A stretch of DNA of 64,000 nt from Crassaminicella profunda. Its GTDB lineage: Bacteria; Bacillota; Clostridia; Peptostreptococcales; Thermotaleaceae. Below the pieces are notes generated by a model, which was not told the origin of the DNA, did not search any database, and saw only the letters and a list, made by a program, of their open reading frames with translations. A program made the position numbers and the translations under genes. Below are positions 9,547 through 18,637 of the stretch, in pieces. Positions within the stretch are counted from its first letter, which is position 1. Each line of letters starts with the position of its first letter. The stretch spans positions 1,047,355 to 1,111,354 of the forward strand of contig NZ_CP082326.1 of the NCBI RefSeq assembly GCF_019884785.1, in the 5' to 3' direction.

Positions 9547-11406
9547 ATGTTTGAAAATAAAAGTTATATAAGGCAATTTGCAGATTTAATGACAGAGGGC
9601 TTTATCTTTATAGATCATCAAGGGAAAATACAAGTATATAATGAAAAAGCGAAGGAAATATTTGGGATTCGTTACCATCAAGGGATTGGACATGGTAAGG
9701 GGAAAATAAACCCTGGAGATATTGTTATTATTGGAGACAATTGTCTAGGGAAAGATGATGGAGGACTTACTCCAAAGGATTTAATCTATATAGGAATTGA
9801 TGATCGCAAGGTGAATATAAAAGATGCATTTATAGGAATAGGTGTATATAAAAATAAAGAAATTATACCTCTTTATAAAAATCAAAGATTTCAAGAAAAA
9901 CCAGATACTTTTACTTTAGAGACAAATTTTCAAAATATTAGAATTCGTATACAGATAAATTTTTTTATGAAATTTATAGAGATTGCTATAGAGAAGCAAT
10001 CTTTTAAAATGAATTATATGAATGCCATAGGGCATATGGTCGTTATTGATGGGTTAACAAAGAAAGTGAAATTTTACCAAGCAGAAGGATATACGGCAAG
10101 AGGAGAAGGGATTACTAATTTACTATTAGGGAAATCCTTTAGAGCAAAGGGAGAAAATGTGGAACAATTAGATGTATTTGGTAAAGACTTATTTGAAATT
10201 CATGAAGAAGGAGATACCATAAAAGAATTTTATCAAGTAGCAAAGGGAGTGAATATAAGCTATAAAGATAAATTTACAGAAATTAATGGATATCCTACCC
10301 TTTGTACATTGGTACCTATAAGCATAGATGGTAAAAGAGTGGGGGCAGCCTTAAAAGTAGAAGATTTATCTATGCTCAAAAAAGTAATAAAAGAGAGAGA
10401 TGAAGCTCTTTTTCAAATTGAACAAATGGAAAGAATGATACAGGAAGATAAAAATAGCAAAGATTTATTCTCAGAAATATTAGGAGAAAGTGATGCAATC
10501 AATCATGTGAAAAAGCTGGCGTATAAAGCATCTAAATCAAACTCAACTGTATTGTTATTGGGAGAAAGTGGTACAGGAAAAAGCATGCTTGCAAAAGCCA
10601 TACATGGGGCAAGTAAATATAAAGATAAGCCTTTTATACATGTGAATTGTGGTGCTATTCCAGAACATCTTTTAGAGAGTGAATTATTTGGATATGAAAA
10701 AGGTGCTTTTACAGGTGCTAGTGTCCAAGGAAAAGTAGGACTTTTTGAAGCAGCCTCTGGGGGAACGATTTTTTTAGATGAGATTGGGGAAACAAATCCT
10801 TTCATACAAGTAAAATTATTAAAGGTGCTACAAAATAAAACTTTTTTTCGAGTTGGAGGAACAAAAGAAGTTTCTGTTGATGTGAGAGTTATTGCAGCTA
10901 CCAATAAAAATTTAGAAGAAGAGATGCATAAAGGGAAATTTCGAGAGGATTTATATTATCGTATTAATGTTTTTTCTATTTGGATTCCCCCCTTAAGGGA
11001 CAGGAAAGAGGATATATATTTTTTAGCTCAAGCAATGATTCCTAAAATATGTAATAGAATGGAATTAGAAGAAAAAAATATTTCTGCTAAAGCTTTGTAT
11101 TTTCTAATGGAATATGATTGGCCTGGTAATATTAGAGAACTTGAAAATGTTTTGGAAAGAGCAGTAAACATTTCAGAAGAGCATAGGATAGATGAATTTT
11201 CCTTATCTTTAAAAATAGAAACAAAAAAAATAGATAGAGATGAGAATATGATTAGACCTTTAAAAGAATCTGTACATGGGGCAGAAGAAAAGGCCATAAG
11301 AAAAGCATTAAAATATTATCAAAATGATAAAATAAAAGCAATGAAAGCATTAAAAATTGGAAAAACAAGCTTTTATGAAAAAATAAAAAAATATAAAATA
11401 AAGTAG
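9547..11406 (+). CDS. Sigma-54 activator with N-terminal PAS sensor
   Basis: A bacterial enhancer-binding protein of about 619 residues. A PAS-like region is at about 8-45 (MTEGFIFIDHQGKIQVYNEKA), followed by a long sensor segment I do not recognise. The AAA+ domain (about 320-540) has Walker A GESGTGKSM, the sigma-54 contact loop GAFTGA and Walker B GGTIFLDEIGE. A Fis-type helix-turn-helix ends the protein (KAMKALKIGKTSFYEKIKKY). The start at 9547 gives better spacing from AGAGG than the ATG at 9538. I find no -24/-12 promoter close by, so its targets probably lie elsewhere. Confidence 0.92.
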   Translation: MFENKSYIRQFADLMTEGFIFIDHQGKIQVYNEKAKEIFGIRYHQGIGHGKGKINPGDIVIIGDNCLGKDDGGLTPKDLIYIGIDDRKVNIKDAFIGIGVYKNKEIIPLYKNQRFQEKPDTFTLETNFQNIRIRIQINFFMKFIEIAIEKQSFKMNYMNAIGHMVVIDGLTKKVKFYQAEGYTARGEGITNLLLGKSFRAKGENVEQLDVFGKDLFEIHEEGDTIKEFYQVAKGVNISYKDKFTEINGYPTLCTLVPISIDGKRVGAALKVEDLSMLKKVIKERDEALFQIEQMERMIQEDKNSKDLFSEILGESDAINHVKKLAYKASKSNSTVLLLGESGTGKSMLAKAIHGASKYKDKPFIHVNCGAIPEHLLESELFGYEKGAFTGASVQGKVGLFEAASGGTIFLDEIGETNPFIQVKLLKVLQNKTFFRVGGTKEVSVDVRVIAATNKNLEEEMHKGKFREDLYYRINVFSIWIPPLRDRKEDIYFLAQAMIPKICNRMELEEKNISAKALYFLMEYDWPGNIRELENVLERAVNISEEHRIDEFSLSLKIETKKIDRDENMIRPLKESVHGAEEKAIRKALKYYQNDKIKAMKALKIGKTSFYEKIKKYKIK

Positions 11407-11461
11407 TTCAGAATTTGTGGATCTATTCATATATTTAAATATATGAATAGGAGGCATTTTT

Positions 11462-11668
11462 ATGGGAATACTCATGTTTAGGCTTTTTAAAAGACTTAGT
11501 GATGAACAATTGATTAACAAAATCCATGAAGCTTTTAAGAATTTAAAATTGGAAGATAGATATTACAAAGAACAATTTATACTTTGTGATGAATTGATTA
11601 AAGAAGCAAAACTTAGAAATCTCTGTTGTTCAAAAGAAATTATGTATAGAAAAATATTGCATAAATAA
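11462..11668 (+). CDS. Small charged hypothetical protein
   Basis: 68 residues, soluble, rich in K, E and L, with a probable two-helix layout and a cysteine pair near the C-terminus (LRNLCCSKE). GGAGGC lies 6 bases before ATG 11462. No family recognised. It follows the sigma-54 activator by 55 bp and ends in a strong bidirectional terminator, so it may share that transcript. Confidence 0.55.
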   Translation: MGILMFRLFKRLSDEQLINKIHEAFKNLKLEDRYYKEQFILCDELIKEAKLRNLCCSKEIMYRKILHK

Positions 11669-11698
11669 AATCGCCTTAAGGCGATTTTATTTATGCAA
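11657..11698. terminator. Bidirectional terminator, perfect 42-bp inverted repeat
   Basis: Two 21-base arms meet at CTT/AAG in the centre and carry A-rich and T-rich ends on both strands. It serves the small plus-strand gene and the convergent TSCPD gene, overlapping the ends of both. Confidence 0.85.
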
Positions 11699-11942
11699 TT
11701 TCTTTTTTTAGGGACATTAAAGCTTTTGATAACTGATCTGGGCAAGAAGTGGACTTGTTTCCACATCTAATACCTGTTAACTTTTGGATGGCTTCATCTA
11801 CAGACATTCCTTCAAGAAGAATACTTAATCCTAGTGTATTTCCAGGACATCCTCCATGAAATTTAACCTCTTTGAGCATATTATTTTCTACAGAAAAAGA
11901 GATTTCTTTTGCACAAACACCAGCTGTCTTATAAACATACAT
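11691..11942 (-). CDS. TSCPD domain protein (TIGR03905-type)
   Basis: 83 residues. The sequence has the pattern of the small TSCPD family: a beta-rich N-terminus (TAGVCAKEISFSVENNMLKE), the central FHGGCPGNTLGLSILLEGMS and the C-terminal GIRCGNKSTSCPDQLSKAL. The family takes its name from this last motif, and a related domain occurs at the C-terminus of some class II ribonucleotide reductases. The conserved cysteines could bind metal. GGAGGA precedes ATG 11942. Function is unknown. Confidence 0.9.
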   Translation of the reverse strand: MYVYKTAGVCAKEISFSVENNMLKEVKFHGGCPGNTLGLSILLEGMSVDEAIQKLTGIRCGNKSTSCPDQLSKALMSLKKEIA

Positions 11943-12094
11943 ATTTAAATCCTCCTACTCAAAATAGAATCTATACAAGATATTAATACATAAAAGGGAA
12001 AAGGTCAATAAAAACAATTCACAACAAATAAATAGTTGCATAAAATGATATAAAGGTAATGGAAAAATTGCTGACTATTTTTAGGGGTGAAGGG

Positions 12095-13036
12095 ATGGGA
12101 AATAACTTTGAAAAGATGGTTTTTATAGCGAATATGGGAGAGGATACGATTTCTGTTGTGGATTTAGTGAGTCTAGGAGAGTCGTATAAAATAGGCTTGA
12201 ATGAGGATTATTTTCATAAAATGAGGAAACCAACCCTTGGACCACATCATATGATTATTGATTATAATAAAAAATATCTTTATCTAACCAATTCCCATAA
12301 TGGAAGTATTAGTATTGTTGATTTAATTGAAAATAGGGTTATTGATAATATTTGTGTGGGAAGCTGTCCAAGTCATATGGTATTTAGCAAAAAAAATAAA
12401 ATGATCTATGTTTCTAATGCAGATTCAAATTCTGTTTCTGTGATTAGTACAGAAAGAAGAGGTCTATTGGCGCAAATACCTGTTGGAAGGATGCCTCATG
12501 ATATTCAATTAAGTAAAGATCATAAAAAACTGTATGTTGTGAATGTAGATTCCAATACTTTAACCATCATTGATACCCTTACAAATGATGTAGAAAAGTC
12601 TATTTATGTTCATCAAAACCCTTACCATATTGTACTCAATAAGGATGGAAGTTTAATATTTATCGTGAATACTAGTTTTTCAAGAAGGGAAGGGGGAAGT
12701 ATTACAATTTTAGATAGCAAAGAGATGAAAGTTATAGATCGAATAAGGATAGGAAAAATGCCTATAGAAGCAGTAGCTGGAGAGGATGAAGATATTTTAT
12801 ATATTACAGATGCAGAACTAAATGCTGTAAATGTTTTAAGTGTTAAGAAGAAGAGACTACTCGATAGAGTTTATGTAGGAAGAATGCCAGGAAGTATTGG
12901 AAAAGATGAGAAAAATCAGTATTTGTTTGTTGGAAATATGCAGGATAATAGTTTAACGATTATTGATGCTAAAAAATTTAAAATTTTAAAAAACATCCCT
13001 GTAGGAATAGAACCAAGTGGGATTTTATGTATATAA
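12095..13036 (+). CDS. YVTN-repeat beta-propeller protein
   Basis: About 313 residues made of repeating units of roughly 42 residues (for example YLYLTNSHNGSISIVDL, then MIYVSNADSNSVSVIST, then LYVVNVDSNTLTIIDT), the YncE-like YVTN beta-propeller pattern with about seven blades. There is no signal peptide, so it is probably cytoplasmic. ATG 12095 is preferred because AGGGGTGA lies 5 bases upstream; the ATG at 12059 would add 12 residues with a poor site. The ligand is unknown. It is a single gene followed by a shared hairpin. Confidence 0.85.
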   Translation: MGNNFEKMVFIANMGEDTISVVDLVSLGESYKIGLNEDYFHKMRKPTLGPHHMIIDYNKKYLYLTNSHNGSISIVDLIENRVIDNICVGSCPSHMVFSKKNKMIYVSNADSNSVSVISTERRGLLAQIPVGRMPHDIQLSKDHKKLYVVNVDSNTLTIIDTLTNDVEKSIYVHQNPYHIVLNKDGSLIFIVNTSFSRREGGSITILDSKEMKVIDRIRIGKMPIEAVAGEDEDILYITDAELNAVNVLSVKKKRLLDRVYVGRMPGSIGKDEKNQYLFVGNMQDNSLTIIDAKKFKILKNIPVGIEPSGILCI

Positions 13037-13070
13037 CCCCCTTAGCTTGGAGAAGTATAAAGGGGGTTAT
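13033..13070. terminator. Hairpin between convergent genes
   Basis: ATAACCCCCTT and AAGGGGGTTAT form an 11-bp stem between the propeller gene and the DUF4364 gene. The T run is short on both strands. Confidence 0.6.
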
Positions 13071-13600
13071 GGTTGTATAAGCAGATTAATAATCTGACCA
13101 TAAATATTTTGAGCTTCATTTTTCCATTTTTCACAGATTTGTTTTGCTTGTTTGTTAGAAACTACGTTTAATTTTAAGTCGATTAAAGTGATGTTGTTTT
13201 CGGTTACTTTTAGATCAACCATATAATCATTTTCTTTTTCTTTTGTGTAATCTGCTGTAATATGTCTTGCTTTTAACAGTATTTTTTTCTTTTCTTCAAT
13301 AGATGTTTCTAATGTAGTAATTAATTCATTTGATAATCTGTTTTCAAAATACTGAAGCGTGCGTTTTCCTTTTTCTGTTATTACATAGAAAAAACTGTTG
13401 TTACTTTCGCTATATTCGAGCATGCCAGTATTTGTTAGTTCTCCAAGAAATTGTTGCAATGAAAAATAGTTCATATAATCTTTTTCCATGACAAATTGTG
13501 TAATTTGTGTGTTTGTAAGTGGCATTGAAAATTCATCAAATATGTACAACAATATAAGCTTATGTTCAGCTAATCGTTGTGTATTATTATCAAACATCAT
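13067..13600 (-). CDS. DUF4364 family protein, probable winged-helix regulator
   Basis: 177 residues. The first 75 residues form a winged-helix-like region (HKLILLYIFDEF, LTNTQITQFVMEKDYMNYF, GMLEYSESNNSFFYVITEKGKRTL). The second half is a charged alpha/beta segment ending in a helix (AKQICEKWKNEAQNIYGQII). This matches the clostridial DUF4364 family, whose function is not established. Tandem ATG codons at 13600 and 13597 follow GCAGGTGAG; the second has slightly better spacing. Confidence 0.85.
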   Translation of the reverse strand: MMFDNNTQRLAEHKLILLYIFDEFSMPLTNTQITQFVMEKDYMNYFSLQQFLGELTNTGMLEYSESNNSFFYVITEKGKRTLQYFENRLSNELITTLETSIEEKKKILLKARHITADYTKEKENDYMVDLKVTENNITLIDLKLNVVSNKQAKQICEKWKNEAQNIYGQIINLLIQP

Positions 13601-13657
13601 CTCACCTGCTTGCAGAGTTTTCTATATTGATTATAGCATATTCTCACGAAAAAAGAA

Positions 13658-13702
13658 AAAAATAAAAGGAGAAATGATTGAATCATTTCTCCTTTTATTT
13701 TT
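13658..13702. terminator. Terminator after the spore protein gene
   Basis: A long inverted repeat with core AAAAGGAGAAATGATT and AATCATTTCTCCTTTT around one central base ends in T runs on both strands. On the minus strand it directly follows the small acid-soluble protein gene. Confidence 0.85.
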
Positions 13703-13706
13703 ATAT

Positions 13707-13910
13707 TTATTTACCAGCCATACTTCTTTCAGCAGCTTCAACTAATCGTTTAGTCATGTATCCTCCAACATAACCATTTTGTCTAGAAGTTAAGTTTCCT
13801 TTATCCATATTTTCATAATTTGCAAGTCCAAGTTCACCAGCGATTTCAGCTTTCATTTGATTTAAAGCCATTCTAGCTTCAGGAACAACTGCTTTATTAT
13901 TGTTTGCCAT
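13707..13910 (-). CDS. Small acid-soluble spore protein, alpha/beta type
   Basis: 67 residues. DNA-binding protein that coats the chromosome in dormant spores. Both family signatures are present: the GPR protease region (KAEIAGELGLANY) and the C-terminal NGYVGGYMTKRLVEAAE block. GGAGGG precedes ATG 13910. Expression in the forespore under sigma-G is expected from the family. It shows that the host forms endospores. Confidence 0.97.
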   Translation of the reverse strand: MANNNKAVVPEARMALNQMKAEIAGELGLANYENMDKGNLTSRQNGYVGGYMTKRLVEAAERSMAGK

Positions 13911-14160
13911 GGTTTTTCCCTCCTAGTAAAGTTTGAAGTCAACATCTTTTGATGTTGTACTATTAATTTAACCAGATAGAAAAAGAAATATGTTAGTACA
14001 TTTTGTAATGTAGTATAATTATTGGTGAAAATGAAAAAAATAATTAAATTTACTATTTTTATTATATTTCTATGTAAAAAGAGCAGATGATTTTTTTATA
14101 TGTATTTACTATGAATTTAGGTGGTATAATGAAATAAAAGTTTAAAGGAAGGAAATGTTT

Positions 14161-14850
14161 ATGAATCAAACAAATCAACTAAAAGAAAAAATAAAAGAAT
14201 GGGGAGTTTCAAAAGTTGGAGTTGGATATGTAGAAGATGTATTACCTGAAAATCTTAAACATTTAAAAACAGGCATTTCTATTGCTGTAAGATTATCTGA
14301 TGAAATTATCAGTCAAATAGAAGAGATGCCCACGCATACTTATTTTCATCATTATCGAACAGTAAATGCATTTATTGATCAGGTGACGTTAAAAATTTCG
14401 CTAGCTCTTCAAGATTTGGGATATTTAGCCATGCCTATTCCTGCATCTCAAAGTGTAAATATAGATGGTAAACAGTATAGAGGAATTTTTCAGCATCGAA
14501 CAGCAGCTACAAGAGCAGGCCTTGGATGGATTGGAAAAAATGCTTGTTTAGTTACAGAAGAATTTGGACCAAGAGTAAGGCTAGGAACGGTTTTAACAAA
14601 TATGAATGCAGACTATGATGAGCCCACTGAAAGATCTCAATGTGGTGATTGTAAAAAATGTGTGAGTAGCTGTCCTGCATTAGCACTACGAGGGGCATTG
14701 TGGCATCCAGGAATAAAAAGAGAAGAATTAGTAGATGCAAAAGCCTGTAGTATGCATATGCATAATCATTACCAACATATTGGAAGAGGTGTGGTATGTG
14801 GGCTTTGTGTAAGTATATGTCCTAAGGGTAATAAAGTGTTAAAAAGATAG
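14161..14850 (+). CDS. QueG-like double [4Fe-4S] protein
   Basis: 229 residues. The C-terminal half has two four-cysteine clusters (CGDCKKCVSSCP and CGLCVSICP), and the middle carries the block QHRTAATRAGLGWIGKNACLVTEEFGPRVRLGTVLT, cited here for its RAGLGWIGKN core, typical of epoxyqueuosine-reductase-like proteins. Genuine QueG is longer (about 370 residues) and binds cobalamin, so this shorter form may act on another substrate. ATG 14161 gives better spacing from AAGGAAGG than ATG 14155. It is a single gene. Confidence 0.85.
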   Translation: MNQTNQLKEKIKEWGVSKVGVGYVEDVLPENLKHLKTGISIAVRLSDEIISQIEEMPTHTYFHHYRTVNAFIDQVTLKISLALQDLGYLAMPIPASQSVNIDGKQYRGIFQHRTAATRAGLGWIGKNACLVTEEFGPRVRLGTVLTNMNADYDEPTERSQCGDCKKCVSSCPALALRGALWHPGIKREELVDAKACSMHMHNHYQHIGRGVVCGLCVSICPKGNKVLKR

Positions 14851-14869
14851 GGTAGAAATACTACCCTAT
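14847..14869. terminator. Shared hairpin between convergent genes
   Basis: ATAGGGTAG and CTACCCTAT form a 9-bp stem with a 5-base loop, covering the ends of the QueG-like gene and the small basic gene. Confidence 0.6.
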
Positions 14870-15054
14870 GTTAACTTTCTATCCATCTTTACTTTTACAT
14901 CTTTTCTAGTACCATGTTCATGATGACTTTCTAATTGAGCTTTTTGAGATTTTGGCTCATGTAAAAAATGTCTTTCCTCGGTTTTGAAAGTTCTTCGACC
15001 TGATTCTACTCGACGACCTTTTATATTAGTATAACTGCTTCTTATAATAGACAA
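14866..15054 (-). CDS. Small basic hypothetical protein, TTG start
   Basis: 62 residues, strongly basic and histidine-rich (SHHEHGTRKDVKVKMDRK), without hydrophobic segments. A near-perfect AAGGAGGT site lies 6 bases before the TTG at 15054, which is the main evidence that it is real. I do not recognise a family. The composition would suit a spore-associated or nucleic-acid-binding protein, but that is speculation. Confidence 0.6.
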   Translation of the reverse strand: MSIIRSSYTNIKGRRVESGRRTFKTEERHFLHEPKSQKAQLESHHEHGTRKDVKVKMDRKLT

Positions 15055-15296
15055 GAAAAGACCTCCTTAGAAAATATTGAATGCTTTTGCATTCATTTTT
15101 AGTTTTTGTTTAATTTTAAAAATTATGTCTTGTAAAAATTTGATTTTTTTAAGAGAAAAGAAATTTTTGGTAAATTGATTGATAATATTTTACAAAAAAC
15201 AAGGAATTTCTATTTTTTCTAAGGTTTACAAACTAGATTATCGTGTAAGAGTATTATATAATTATAGAGTAAGATGTAAATGAGGGAGGATAAAAA

Positions 15297-16394
15297 ATGA
15301 GAATCAATAAAAAAATCATTGCATTAGCCATTTCAGCAAGTTTAGTAGTAACTGGCTGTACTTCAAAAACTTCCCCAAATCCTGAAAAAGAGGAAAAAGA
15401 AGTTGTTAAAGTAGAAAAAACTCAAGAAACTCAGGAAGATCAAAAGGAAGAAAAGAAAGAAATCAACCTGCAAGAAATCAAACCCAATGAAGCAGGGCAG
15501 ATTATGGTAATTATGTATCATAGTATAGGAGAGCCAGAAGCTGAATTTACAAGAACACCAGAAAATTTTAGAAAAGATTTAAATTATTTATACGAAAAAG
15601 GATATAGACCCATTAGTCTAAAGGATTATGTATCAGGAAATATTACAACAGAGGCAGGATTTACACCTATTGTATTAACTTTTGATGATGGATGGCAAAA
15701 TAATTTTAATTTGATACAAGATGAAAAAGGAGAGTGGGTAATAGACCCAGATTGTGCTGTTGCGATCCTTGAAGAATTTAATAAGAAACATCCAGATTTC
15801 CCCTTAGAAGTTACTTTTTTTGTGAATAATAATATTCCCTTTGGACAAAAAGAACATTTAGAGTATAAGCTAAAATATATTGTTGAAAAGGGTATGGATA
15901 TAGGGAATCATACAGCTACCCATGTAAACTATAAAAATACAGATGCACAAAGAATACAGAAGGAGTTAGGAATTATCGTAAAATTAGTAAATCAGTATCT
16001 ACCTGATTATGAAGTAAATACTCAAGCCCTTCCATTTGGATCAAGACCGAAGGACAAAGGACTATATAAATATTTAGCTTCAGGAAGCTATGAGGATATC
16101 ACTTATAATAATATTGCAATTTTAAATGTAGGATGGGACCCATATAAATCTCCTTATCATATAAAGTTTAATCCATTAGCGATTCACAGGGTAAGAGGAA
16201 GTGATCTTCAAAAATATGTGCAAGGTGTAGGCATGTATGATTGGATGAAGCATTTTGAAAAAGGAAATCGAGTAAAATATGTATCTGATGGAGATCCTGA
16301 TATGGTGACAATTCCTGAAAATTATAAGAAAGTAATTGATTCTCAAAAAACAGGAGACAGAAAAATAAGAACATATACATTGGAAAAACAATAA
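15297..16394 (+). CDS. Polysaccharide deacetylase lipoprotein
   Basis: 365 residues. The signal peptide ends in the lipobox VTGC (Cys19), followed by a charged, flexible stretch (about 20-60) and a NodB-type deacetylase domain. Key motifs are IMVIMYHSIGE, LTFDDGW (metal-binding Asp pair) and the GNHTATH histidine motif. Family members deacetylate N-acetylglucosamine polymers outside the cell; the substrate here is not known. ATG 15297 follows GGGAGGA. It is a single gene ended by a strong inverted repeat. Confidence 0.9.
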   Translation: MRINKKIIALAISASLVVTGCTSKTSPNPEKEEKEVVKVEKTQETQEDQKEEKKEINLQEIKPNEAGQIMVIMYHSIGEPEAEFTRTPENFRKDLNYLYEKGYRPISLKDYVSGNITTEAGFTPIVLTFDDGWQNNFNLIQDEKGEWVIDPDCAVAILEEFNKKHPDFPLEVTFFVNNNIPFGQKEHLEYKLKYIVEKGMDIGNHTATHVNYKNTDAQRIQKELGIIVKLVNQYLPDYEVNTQALPFGSRPKDKGLYKYLASGSYEDITYNNIAILNVGWDPYKSPYHIKFNPLAIHRVRGSDLQKYVQGVGMYDWMKHFEKGNRVKYVSDGDPDMVTIPENYKKVIDSQKTGDRKIRTYTLEKQ

Positions 16395-16422
16395 GATAGC
16401 TATAGCTATCTTATTATTTTTT
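16390..16422. terminator. Terminator between convergent genes
   Basis: A perfect 26-bp palindrome (arms AATAAGATAGCTA and TAGCTATCTTATT) is followed on the plus strand by a run of seven T. It covers the deacetylase stop codon and nearly reaches the transporter stop codon. Confidence 0.8.
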
Positions 16423-17335
16423 TAGAAGTAAATACAAATAATTTTACAAAAGGAAGCAATAAAATAACATTGAATACATTGAATAAAGTATGAGCATTGG
16501 CAATTTGTCTTATGGAATTGAGTGGTGTTAGGGAAAATACAAAATGTGAAAATAAATGTATAAAAGGATATAAAAAAATAGTACCTGTTACATTAAATAA
16601 AAGATGAATAATAGCAGCTCTTTTGCCGTTTTTATTAGTAGCCATACTTGAAAAAAGAGTTGTAACACATGTACCAATATTTTGTCCCATAATAATGGGA
16701 ACAGCTTGATAAATATCTATAAGCCCTATATGGGCAAGTCCTTGAAGGGTGGCAATAGAAGTGCTACTGCTTTGGATAACAGCAGTGGTCATAGCACCTA
16801 TAAAAATCCCTTTTAAATGCTGGTGCTCTATAGAGAGCATTAATGTTTTGAAGTGCATTAAATCTTTTAGAGGATTTAATGAAGCTACCATTAATTTTAT
16901 TCCTAGAAAAAGAAATGAAAAAGCAATCAAAAACTTACCAATATTTTTAGATAAGGGATTCCATCTTAAGAAGAATAACAAAACGCCTAAAAAAAGTATA
17001 TGAGGAATTAAAAAGAAAAAATCAAAGCTTATAAGTTGGGCTGTAAAAGTAGTCCCTACATTTGCGCCCATCAGAATAAATGCTGCTTGGTAAAGATTCA
17101 TTACTCTAGAATTGACTAAAGATACAACCAATATTGAGGTAGCACTACTGCTTTGCATAAGAGCTGTTATAACTATTCCTGAAAATATACCTAATAAAGG
17201 ATGTATAGTGAGGGTGGCAATGAATTTTTTGAGTTTTTTGCTGTATAAAGCTTTTATAGAATGAGTGAGTAAGAACATACCAATAAAAAAAAGTATTACT
17301 CCTAAAAAAGTTCCTATTAAAATAGAAAATAGCAT
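16406..17335 (-). CDS. Na+/phosphate cotransporter family membrane protein
   Basis: 309 residues, with about eight hydrophobic segments. The duplicated QSSSA/QSSST motif of the family appears twice (ITALMQSSSATSILVV near 60 and TAVIQSSSTSIATLQG near 185), each followed by GANVGTT or GQNIGTC. Full-length members carry a C-terminal PhoU-like domain; this one ends after the membrane part, as do many firmicute homologues. ATG 17335 follows AAGGAG. Phosphate as substrate is inferred from the family. Confidence 0.9.
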   Translation of the reverse strand: MLFSILIGTFLGVILFFIGMFLLTHSIKALYSKKLKKFIATLTIHPLLGIFSGIVITALMQSSSATSILVVSLVNSRVMNLYQAAFILMGANVGTTFTAQLISFDFFFLIPHILFLGVLLFFLRWNPLSKNIGKFLIAFSFLFLGIKLMVASLNPLKDLMHFKTLMLSIEHQHLKGIFIGAMTTAVIQSSSTSIATLQGLAHIGLIDIYQAVPIIMGQNIGTCVTTLFSSMATNKNGKRAAIIHLLFNVTGTIFLYPFIHLFSHFVFSLTPLNSIRQIANAHTLFNVFNVILLLPFVKLFVFTSKKIIR

Positions 17336-17488
17336 AAGATTTTTTCTCCTTTTTTATATTTCAATATTATGTTTATAACATTGTGATTCTTTATATAACT
17401 AAAAATGTTCAAAAATATTAGCATAATAGGATAATTTTAGAATACATTTAGTATTATAAAAACAATGGATAATTAAGGGGGAGACAAG

Positions 17489-18265
17489 ATGAGAATATGG
17501 ATTATTAATCGAAAGCTGGTTTTAAGTATAGTGTTTATTTTTATATTTGTAGGAGTGTCTTTTTTTTATCTTGGAGACTTTGGAGAAATGATTGTTGGTG
17601 TAATGAATAGAGATAAAACTTTGCCTATATATTGTGTAGATCAAGACCAAAAAAAGATTGCAATAAGTTTTGATGCAGCTTGGGGAGATCAATATACAGA
17701 TGGTATATTAGAGATTTTAGATAAATATCATGTAAAAACAACATTTTTTTTGGTAGGATTTTGGGTTGATAAGTATCCTGATATGGTAAAAAAAATTCAT
17801 GATAAAGGTCATGAGGTGGGAAATCATTCTAGTACTCATCCCCATATGTCAAAATTATCTATGGAACAAATTAGCAAAGAATTAAATGAGACAGGGGAGA
17901 AAATTGAAAAAATCACAGGGAAAAAACCTATTTTATTTAGACCTCCCTTTGGGGATTATAATAATCGATTAATTGATACAGCAAAAGAAAACGGATATTA
18001 TACCATCCAATGGGATGTAGATTCTCTTGATTGGAAAGAATTAGGAACTCAACCAGTTGTGGATCGGGTTACACGAAATGTAAAAAATGGATCTATTGTG
18101 CTCTTTCATAATAATGCAAAGTATGTAGTAGAGTATTTGCCCCTTGTTATTGAGAGACTTCAAAAAGAAGGATATGAAATTGTGCCTATATCTCAGTTGA
18201 TAATAAAGAAAGATTTTTACATAGATCATACAGGAATGCAAAAGTGTAAAGAAGAAAAGGAGTAA
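17489..18265 (+). CDS. pdaB: PdaB-like polysaccharide deacetylase, sporulation type
   Basis: 258 residues. An N-terminal signal anchor (about 10-27) is followed by a NodB domain: ISFDAAWGDQYTDGILEILDKY, FFLVGFWVDKYP, GHEVGNHSSTHPHMSKL, RPPFGDYN and IVLFHNN. The FDAAWG form of the catalytic motif and the short length match the PdaB family needed for spore cortex or spore stability in Bacillus. ATG 17489 has GGGGGAGA upstream. The gene is single; a sporulation promoter was not resolved. Confidence 0.85.
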   Translation: MRIWIINRKLVLSIVFIFIFVGVSFFYLGDFGEMIVGVMNRDKTLPIYCVDQDQKKIAISFDAAWGDQYTDGILEILDKYHVKTTFFLVGFWVDKYPDMVKKIHDKGHEVGNHSSTHPHMSKLSMEQISKELNETGEKIEKITGKKPILFRPPFGDYNNRLIDTAKENGYYTIQWDVDSLDWKELGTQPVVDRVTRNVKNGSIVLFHNNAKYVVEYLPLVIERLQKEGYEIVPISQLIIKKDFYIDHTGMQKCKEEKE

Positions 18266-18300
18266 GAAGATACAAGTATTTTGGAAATAGAAATAGGATA

Positions 18301-18329
18301 TTGACTTTATTTGAAAAATTTTGTATAAT
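18301..18329 (+). promoter_or_regulatory. Sigma-A type promoter for the transporter leader
   Basis: TTGACT and TATAAT with a 17-bp spacer, just upstream of the second T-box leader. Confidence 0.8.
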
Positions 18330-18359
18330 AATATACAATTATAAAAAAGTTAAAATGCT

Positions 18360-18576
18360 ATGAAAGAGAATAGTAAAAAAATGATGTTTTACAGAGAGTA
18401 AGTTAATGGTGAGAGACTTGCGAACTAGTTTTTTGAACCCGCTCTTGAGCAGATGGTGATAAAGCCACTACGTTTCTAATCACGTTACGATTAGCTAAAG
18501 TGAGCCTATGGGCTAACAAGGGTGGTACCGCGAGTAAGTTCTCGTCCCTTTTGAGGGATGAGGACTTTTTTTGTTT
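18360..18576 (+). promoter_or_regulatory. T-box riboswitch with apparent proline specifier CCC
   Basis: The T-box core AAGGGTGGTACCGCG is at 18518-18532 and a terminator (arms GTTCTCGTCCCT and AGGGATGAGGAC, then a T run) ends near 18576. Stem I has AGAGAG and a GGTGAGAG segment. Placing the specifier by the same rule that gives GUA for the valS leader (codon, purine, four bases, TGAG) yields CCC at 18438-18440, a proline codon. The assignment is by inspection, not by folding. It controls the NSS transporter pair downstream. Confidence 0.9.
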
Positions 18577-18637
18577 TTGTCAGAAAATTTATATAAACAA
18601 TTTTATGTAAATGGTTAGAAAGCAAAGGAGGAAGTTT

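Noticed and set aside
18441-18465. TGG or ATG in the second T-box as specifier (Trp or Met)
   Set aside because: These triplets lie after the TGAG segment; the position that gives the right codon in the valS leader gives CCC here.
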